Assembly: GCF_041146795.1 (NCBI RefSeq)
Contig: NC_135174.1
Coordinates: 6,449,878 to 6,513,877, forward strand
Reading direction: 5' to 3'
Source of the DNA: Maylandia zebra
Taxonomy: Eukaryota; Chordata; Actinopteri; Cichliformes; Cichlidae
Length of the DNA: 64,000 nt
The notes below the pieces were generated by a model that was not told the origin of the DNA, ran no database searches, and was given only the letters and a program-made list of their open reading frames with translations. Made by a program: the position numbers and the translations under genes. Below are positions 57,806 through 64,000 of the stretch, piece by piece; within the stretch, counting starts at the first letter, position 1, and every line of letters begins with the position of its first letter.

Positions 57806-58039
57806 TCAGTGACGTGACCGAAGACTTTTCTGGATGGCCGTGCGGATGCTTGTCAGAAACAGTTCATTTCCTTTCTTGGAGAAATGAACTCCGTCGGGTA
57901 AAAAAATTGAGCTGCTGAAAAACCTGAAGCACGGATGCTCAATAATCACTCCATCAAAGAGGTCGACAGCCTTTCTAATGCTGGCATTCACAATCGTCCT
58001 GTCCTTATTGATTTCGCCTGGATTTCCATATCTCCACAC
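57806..58039 (-). pseudogene. SGNH-hydrolase-like C-terminal fragment
   Basis: Minus-strand frame of 77 codons with VNASIRKAVDLFDGVIIEHP and LPDGVHFSKKGNELFLTSIR. The DGVHFS block fits the C-terminal Asp-x-x-His catalytic motif of SGNH/GDSL hydrolases. Such domains occur in some fish retroelements, including Ngaro/DIRS and some L2/CR1 types, which is the probable source. The N-terminal GDS motif is absent and the LTR begins 25 bases beyond. Confidence 0.55.
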
Positions 58040-58063
58040 TTGACGCCCATTGATGGATGAATA

Positions 58064-59584
58064 TGTGAGGGCACATATTTACGACCCTTAGAAAACGGTC
58101 ACGGGGTTGTTTACAGCCTGAAGCAGCCAAGAGGAAGTGACGTAGCGTGAAGAGGACGGGCATGCGCAGTGAGAGAGAAGACGAGCGGAGCAAAACAAAA
58201 CACACGTGTCCGGACGAGAGAGGACGCTAGGAAAGACCCGAACAAAGTGTAAACGAGGGGTTAGCGAGACAGTGTACGGTACCGCAGCGAGTCTAGGCTG
58301 GGTTTCCGTCCGTGTATGAACTCTGACTCCGGCTACAGCGGCCTTACGGGTGCAGCGCCGGGGCGAAGCGTCGGCGGAGATAGCGCTAGCAGAGGGGCTA
58401 ATCGAGAGCTAAGGGCTAGCGGCCGCTACCCTCCAATCTGCCTCAGTTTCCCGGCGTTACCGGTAGAGTTTGACGGTGAAGAACGTTTAGAAAGCGAGAC
58501 AGCACGGCCGGCTGTCTGGCGAAGGACCAGCGAGTTTCCGAGAGAGGAATTGGGCGGCTTCGCTTCGCCCGGCCTGGGGACTGCCGTAGCTCCGATAGCC
58601 CGCGGGACCGCCATTTTGGGCCTCAACGTCGGCGGTGTTTGGAGTACCCTGCCACCCAGACGACGCTCCGGATGTTCACCCTGCTTCAGCGGGCTGTATG
58701 TAAAAGCTTCGCCTACCCGTGAGTTCATCACACCCCATTTCAGGAGGGGCAAAGGTACTGTTTCTGTGTTTTTTCTGTTTTGTGTGGACCGGAGAATGGA
58801 CATTCTATTCCGGCTGTGGAAGTTCTGGACAGCCTAACAGACTGTAACTCCGGTTAACGACACCTACCCCTAGAACTATCTGTCCGTCCCACCCCAGAGA
58901 CAATTTACTGGATTAAACTGTAAAGACTGAAATGTTCTTTTGGTGTGTCGGACATTGTAAATGATGCGTTGGGACTGTGTCAGCCATTTTAGACTGGATA
59001 ATTGCTGTGTTAACTTTTACTGTTCTTCTGTATTGTGAGTGCTTTCTCTGTGACTAGGGTGGGTTGTGCGGAGTCGAGGACTCCTAACACTGGGTCCCAC
59101 CAGTCTGTTTTGATTTATTTTACCTCATTTTATTTCTTTCATTTCTTTGGTCCTGGGGAGGCTCCTTGCTGTTTTCCCTTTGCTCTCCAGGGCCCTGTGG
59201 ACATTGTTAACCAAGTTTGGTTTTTTTGAGGGCTCTCCAGATAAATAAAAAGAGCCACGTGGTTTAAAAAGTCGTTGTTGAATGCTTTTGTCCGACCCAG
59301 GTTGCCTTGGAGTAGGGGCACCCGAGTTATTTGGTTAGGCACAGGACGACGGAGTTAAGTGGTAGTATTCCGTGTGCAGGCGCTGCTATCATTGCAGGTC
59401 CGGGCCTGGAGTCCTCCTTTTGTGCCTACTGTTGCCAGGTAACTAACCCCATTCTTACTGAAGTAAGTGTCCGGGTCAATCGTGCTAGAGGGGGTTACGG
59501 ACTTAGATCCCACCACCCGCTAGTCGTTCAAGGCAGCCTGTGCGCCCTTCTACCCCTACATAGCAGGGCTAGTAGCCCCTCACA
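58064..59584 (+). repeat. 5' long terminal repeat of a Ty3/Gypsy element (1521 bp)
   Basis: Begins TGTGAGGG and ends CCCTCACA, an 8-bp inverted end of the TG..CA type, immediately before a tRNA-complementary site. An AATAAA occurs at about 59243-59248. The LTR is long and GC-rich and contains a 173-codon open frame at 58316-58837 with no recognised domain. The 3' LTR lies outside the window, so the LTR call rests on its ends, the primer site and position. Confidence 0.85.
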
Positions 59585-59586
59585 AT

Positions 59587-59605
59587 TGGCGTCACGAACA
59601 GGATT
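59587..59605 (+). promoter_or_regulatory. Primer-binding site, complementary to tRNA-Ser
   Basis: TGGCGTCACGAACAGGATT, two bases after the LTR end, is the complement of a tRNA 3' end finishing CTGTTCGTGACGCCA. That matches what I recall of vertebrate tRNA-Ser (CGA type). Confidence 0.75.
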
Positions 59606-59655
59606 CACCCATTGGCTCGGGGTTGTTATAGAGGAGGAATAGAGTTAAGGAAAAC

Positions 59656-61191
59656 ATGTCTGAACTAGAAGATTTGAAAAGGAGCTTTGATGAACTACAA
59701 GGGAGGCTTGCGGAGCAGGCGGGTGCCTTACAGCAGGCACGAGAAGAACAGAGAGAAGCTCTTTCTCTCGCAAGGGCAGTGATTGATCAACAGGCCCAAG
59801 CTTTAAAAGCCCCGGCGGCAATCTATGTCCACCGAGACCGCAAACTGGCAGATTTTAGTGGTTGCCCTGGAAAGAGTGGAGATGATTGTGTGGAAGAGTG
59901 GATCGCGGCAATGCGGTCTGCGTTCCAAGTCATGAAGGTGCCAGAGGCGGACCGTGTAGAGCTGGTCAAACAACACATAAAAGATGAGGCCAGGGCAACT
60001 GTTAAGTTCATGTTGGATGGGGCAGGAGAGTCTGTCGAGGGCATATTTGAGGTTCTCCTTCAAACCTATGGACACAAGGTCCCCATAGGTACCAGGTTGA
60101 AGGAGTTCTATGAGAGAAGGCAGATGTCCAGCGAGACAGTCAGAACTTATGCCTATGACCTACAGGAGAAGCTGGCTTTGATTAAGAGGCGAGAACCCAA
60201 CCGCGTTCCCGACTCAGAGACAGTGTTGAAGGAACAGCTAGTGCTGGGCTTGCGGGATGACCTTTTGAGGCGAGAGATGAAAAGGAGGGTCAAGGAGGAG
60301 AAAGGCCTAACCTTCATCGGGCTGCTGCAAGCCGCAGTTGACTGGTCGGAGGAAGAAGAAGCCCAGTCCCCTCTCGCCTCCCAAAGTAGGCTCAGAACTA
60401 GAGGTGCAGTGAACGCTGCAGTACCGGCCGAAGATAAACCATCCCCCCTCACCCTGGAGATGCTCCACGAGGAGGTTAGGAAACTTGCTGCTCGTCAAGA
60501 AGAGCTGTACTTAGCACTACAGAGCAGGGAAAGAGGGAGCAGCCAGCAGAGTGCACAGCGCAGGCGAACACCCCTGAGGGACGGTGAAGGGCGATATATT
60601 TGCTACAGCTGTGGGGAGCCTGGCCACACTAGCCGGCATTGTACCAAAAAGCTAGACGCAGGGGCTCTGGCCCCTATTCCCATAGACCCGGCGCAGGTGG
60701 CATTTTCTGGCAATCCAAACGCCAAGGGTGGGGCCAAGAAACACCCCACCACACCGGCCATAGGGCGCCAAGCAGCCGAGTGTCTTCTGACAGAGGTGGA
60801 GGAGAGCCTCCAAAGGAGTGCTCTTGGGAGGTGTCGCACAGTCCACCTTAAGATAGGGGGGGTGGACACCACCTGCCTCTGGGACACGGGGTCAAATGTG
60901 ACGGCTATTACGGAGTCCCATTTCCGTAGGTGTTTTGGGCCACAGGAGTTGAAGTCAGCAGACTGGATTGAGCTCACAGCCGCAAACGGGCTCGATATTC
61001 CTGTCTTGGGCTGCTTGGAGGCCGAGGTTGAATGCACCGGGAGAGTGGTTGGTAAGAAGTGCATTTTTGTACTCACCGACACTCACCCTCAGGTAGACAA
61101 AGCTAATGGGCTCCCAGGGATTGTGGGGATGAATGTTATAGAAGACCTCGAAGCGCTCTTTATCGCAGATGGGGGTCACGTCCACATGTGA
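59656..61191 (+). CDS. gag-pro: Gag-protease polyprotein of the Ty3/Gypsy element
   Basis: 511 aa, uninterrupted. Residues 1-55 form an N-terminal coiled coil ([14 protein letters not shown]). About 60-240 is a capsid-like helical region with RKLADFSG and [10 protein letters not shown], about 260-300 a second helical/coiled part, and residues 314-327 a CCHC zinc knuckle ([14 protein letters not shown]). From about 395 comes a retroviral-type aspartic protease with the active site [11 protein letters not shown] (about 409-419) and the later [11 protein letters not shown] block. Gag packages the element RNA and the protease matures the particle. The start is the first ATG after the primer site. 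The ORF stops at TGA 61189-61191; pol continues in the +1 frame and overlaps it by up to 95 bases. Confidence 0.92.
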   Translation: MSELEDLKRSFDELQGRLAEQAGALQQAREEQREALSLARAVIDQQAQALKAPAAIYVHRDRKLADFSGCPGKSGDDCVEEWIAAMRSAFQVMKVPEADRVELVKQHIKDEARATVKFMLDGAGESVEGIFEVLLQTYGHKVPIGTRLKEFYERRQMSSETVRTYAYDLQEKLALIKRREPNRVPDSETVLKEQLVLGLRDDLLRREMKRRVKEEKGLTFIGLLQAAVDWSEEEEAQSPLASQSRLRTRGAVNAAVPAEDKPSPLTLEMLHEEVRKLAARQEELYLALQSRERGSSQQSAQRRRTPLRDGEGRYICYSCGEPGHTSRHCTKKLDAGALAPIPIDPAQVAFSGNPNAKGGAKKHPTTPAIGRQAAECLLTEVEESLQRSALGRCRTVHLKIGGVDTTCLWDTGSNVTAITESHFRRCFGPQELKSADWIELTAANGLDIPVLGCLEAEVECTGRVVGKKCIFVLTDTHPQVDKANGLPGIVGMNVIEDLEALFIADGGHVHM

Positions 61192-64000
61192 CCCCCATCT
61201 GACAGAGGCCACCATCCGTCGGTTGATAGCCCGAGCGAGGAAGGAGTTCCTGCGCACAGGTCCGGGTGGCAAAATCGGGTTCGTCAAGGTGGCTGGCAGG
61301 GAACCCGTTATCATCCCCCCGACGAGCGAGAAAGTGGTGGAGGGCCGTTGCGGGGTCTCACCTAGGGTTGAGTGCCAAGTGCTGGCAGAGGCGGCAAAAG
61401 AGATAGAGCTGCCGCGGGGACTGTTAGTTGCCAACACTATTGCGACAACCAGTGGTGGAAGAATCCCTCTCAGAGTGATGAACACAAGCGAGAGGGCTGT
61501 CAAGCTGATGCCAAGAGCCAGGCTTGCCGTTGTAAGCAAACCACGAGCTGTGCTCCCCAAAGAGGTTGTACGGGTAGAGGAGAGAGGGGGGGCACTCGTG
61601 GTTAAGCCGCTGGGTCAGGGTGAGAGTATAGCGACAGGTGGCGAGGCTGGGCAGTTGCCGGTCCCTGTACAGGCTAACACCCGGGACCTCACGGAGCTAC
61701 AGCGTCAAAAGCTTTGTCGGCTGTTAGCCCAACACCAAGACGTATTCTCGGCAAGCGAAGTCGATTACGGCTACACCACCACGGTGACACACAGTATCCC
61801 CACCAAGGCACCCCCAATCAAACAGAGGCACCGAAGGGTCCCACCCCATGTCTTTCAAGAGTTTAAGAGGCATGTTCAGGAGCTCGTTAGCCAGGGGATC
61901 CTTAAAGAGAGCTCCAGTCCATGGGCCTCGCCTGCGGTGGTGGTTATTAAGAAAGATGGAAGTGTTCGATTCTGCTGCGATTACAGGCGGCTGAACGAAG
62001 TGACGTGCAAAGATGCCTACCCACTTCCCCGCATCGAAGAGTCGTTGGATGCGCTTGGCAATGCGCTGTTATTCTCGACCCTGGACCTGACCGCAGGCTA
62101 CTTCCAAGTGGCCATGAGCGACAGGGGAAAAACGGCGGTTACAACACCATTTGGCTTGTTTGAATGGACTCGGATGCCATTTGGCTTGTGCAACGCCCCA
62201 GCCACTTTTCAGCGGCTGATGGGTATGGTACTGGGGAACCTCAGTTTTGATATACTCCTTGTCTACCTGGATGACATTATAGTCTTCTCCCGGGACTTTG
62301 ACAGTCACTGCGAGAGGCTCGAGACAGTGTTCGAACGTTTGAAGCAGCACGGGTTGAAGTTGAAGCCGACCAAATGCTTCCTTCTGCGGCCGGAGGTTAA
62401 ATTCCTTGGCCACGTGATTTCTGCTAAAGGCGTCCAGGTAGATCAAGAAAAGGTCAAGGCCCTGGAGGCATGGCTGGCTCCAAGGAGCGTGCGAGAGGTG
62501 AGGCAGGTGCTTGGATTCATGAGCTACTACAGGCGGTTTGTGCCAAGGTTTGCACAGTTGGCCAAGCCTCTGCATGCCCTGGTTGGGAAAGGGTTGAAAA
62601 ACACGTCGAGGGGCACCCAGACGTTTGTTTGGACCGGTGAGTGCCAGGAGGCACTGGATGAGCTGAAACGGTGCCTGGTGTCCCCTCCAATCCTGGCCTA
62701 TCCCAACTTCGGCCTACCCTTCATATTGACCACAGATGGGAGTCTGCACGGACTCGGGGCTGTGCTCAGTCAAAAACAGGAGGGCGTAGAGCGTGTGGTA
62801 GCCTACGCGAGTCGGGGGCTGAGAGGCTCCGAGAAGAATGACAAGAATTACAGCGCATTTAAACTGGAACTTCTGGCGCTTAAATGGGCTGTTACCGAGA
62901 AATTCAGGGACTACCTGATGTACGCCAGGTTCATGGTAGTCACGGACCATAACCCGCTGCGCTACCTGGCAACGGCTAACCTGGGGGCTGTCGAACAGCG
63001 GTGGGTAGCACAACTCGCTGAGTATGACTTTGAGGTGTGTTACAAGCCCGGGCGGCAAAACACGAATGCAGACGTCCTCTCCAGAATCCCTGACCAAGAG
63101 GAACCCGAGCAGGAGGACACGGGCAAGGACTTTATCAAAGTGGGCCCAGAAGAAGTGCGTGCGTGTCTGTGGCCTGCTAGGTTGGAGGAGGATGGTAGGG
63201 CTGATCTGAAAGCCAGAGTGCAAGTGACTGCTGGGAAAGCTCTTGGTGGGCACAGCTGGGAGGAGGTCGAAGTGGCTCAGAAAAACGACCCGGTCGTCGG
63301 GCCCGTGTATCGGGTGGTGGAGAGGGGCACGGAGATGAGCCATGCCGATCTCCACGCGTTAACACCTGACGCGAGGCGGCTTCACCAACAGCTTGACCGC
63401 CTTAGGCTTTATAAGGGTGTGCTGTATAGGCATGTCAGCGACCCTCGTGATGGGGAGGAGATCAGGCAGCTCATTGTCCCAGGGGCCTTACAACGTAGGG
63501 TATATGAGAACCAGCATGAGCATGGGGGGCATTTCAGTGCAAAGAGCACCCTCGCGGTAATGAGAAGGAGCTATTACTGGCCTACCATGAGTAGAGATGT
63601 TCAAGATTGGGTTCAGCAATGCAGGCGGTGTGCATTGGCAAAGGATGTCTTTCCCAACCACAGGGCCCCCATGACCTGCAGCAATGTCACCGCACCCCTG
63701 GAGGTCCTTGCTATGGACTATACGGTGCTAGAAAAGTCTTGTGGGGGATACGAAAATGTCCTTGTCCTTACAGACATGTTCACCAGGTTCACCGTTGCCG
63801 TCCCCACCAGAAACCAAACTGCTGAGACGACAGCAAATGCTTTGCTGAAACATTGGTTTACCTATTACGGGTGCCCGGCCCGGTTGCACTCCGATCAGGG
63901 GAGGAGCTTCGAGGCTAGTGTTATAAAAGAGCTGTGCAGGGCCTATGGGATTGCCAAGAGTCGCACCAGCCCTTACCATCCGCAGGGGAACGCGCAGTGT
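61097..64000 (+). CDS. pol: Pol polyprotein (RT, RNase H, integrase), open to window end
   Basis: Frame +1 relative to gag, open from 61097 (after a TAG at 61094-61096) to 64000 without a stop; no ATG start is evident. Reverse transcriptase: [43 protein letters not shown] and the catalytic YLDD at 62264-62275. RNase [14 protein letters not shown] (about 62730) and TDHNPLRYL (about 62944). Integrase: an H-H-C-C zinc region (about 63510-63650), LAMDYTVL with the first catalytic Asp (63716-63718), HSDQGRSFE with the second (about 63896) and a downstream Glu. The window ends at ...[11 protein letters not shown] in the integrase core. Domain order RT-RH-IN is that of Ty3/Gypsy (Metaviridae-type) elements. 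The lack of stops suggests a young copy. Confidence 0.92.

Noticed and set aside
62069-63355. Antisense frames of 168 and 213 codons in the pol region
   Set aside because: Shadows of the GC-rich intact pol frame on the plus strand.

Overview
The window looks like nuclear DNA of a ray-finned fish, probably a perch-like or cichlid-type teleost. The reasons are split genes with GT-AG introns, fish-type L2 LINEs whose 3' tail reads GCGCTATATAAATAAAATTG, many Tc1/mariner and hAT elements, a Ty3/Gypsy retrotransposon, and a gene resembling the fish egg glycoprotein hyosophorin. The species assignment is inference. All gene models were assembled by reading splice sites and codon phase by eye.

Layout. 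1-3507 and 10806-13637 are two nearly identical copies of one segment: an L2 LINE 3' end, a unique flank and a Tc1 relic. Each copy has been broken by its own insertion of the same GC-rich retroelement. Between them lie two orphan exons (3530-3920), a hAT relic (4510-6374) and a complete four-exon secreted-protein gene (6636-9138). That gene encodes 32 perfect copies of the 11-residue unit SDSNATAGGLL, each with an N-glycosylation sequon; it is most likely a hyosophorin (cortical-alveolus glycoprotein) precursor. The geometry suggests a recent ~10.1 kb tandem duplication, so a second copy of this gene should lie just upstream of the window.

14767-27430 (minus) is a complete 12-exon fdxr gene (mitochondrial ferredoxin/adrenodoxin reductase, 494 aa) with one GC-AG intron. 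Next, all on the minus strand, come immunoglobulin-superfamily membrane proteins: a four-exon single-V-domain CD7-like gene (30173-32340), then three tandem paralogues of an unfamiliar one-domain receptor (33339-34043, 37699-38585, 45571-46766). Each paralogue has its own leader exon and a similar upstream, apparently non-coding exon. Only the middle one is clearly intact. The first has a splice-phase problem, an Arg in its membrane segment and an early stop. The third is cut short inside the membrane segment. In mammals FDXR lies near the CD300 receptor cluster, so an Ig receptor array beside fdxr is suggestive of shared position.

49279-57760 is a nest of transposons: GC-rich retroelement copies, a 1352-bp Tc1 with ~285-bp inverted repeats inserted into one of them, a decayed SAMD3-like coding segment, hAT-like pieces, LINE tails and a near-perfect 126-bp palindrome. 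58064-64000 is the 5' part of an apparently young Ty3/Gypsy element: a 1521-bp LTR, a tRNA-Ser primer-binding site, a gag-protease ORF, and an open pol frame (RT, RNase H, integrase) offset by +1 that runs off the window.
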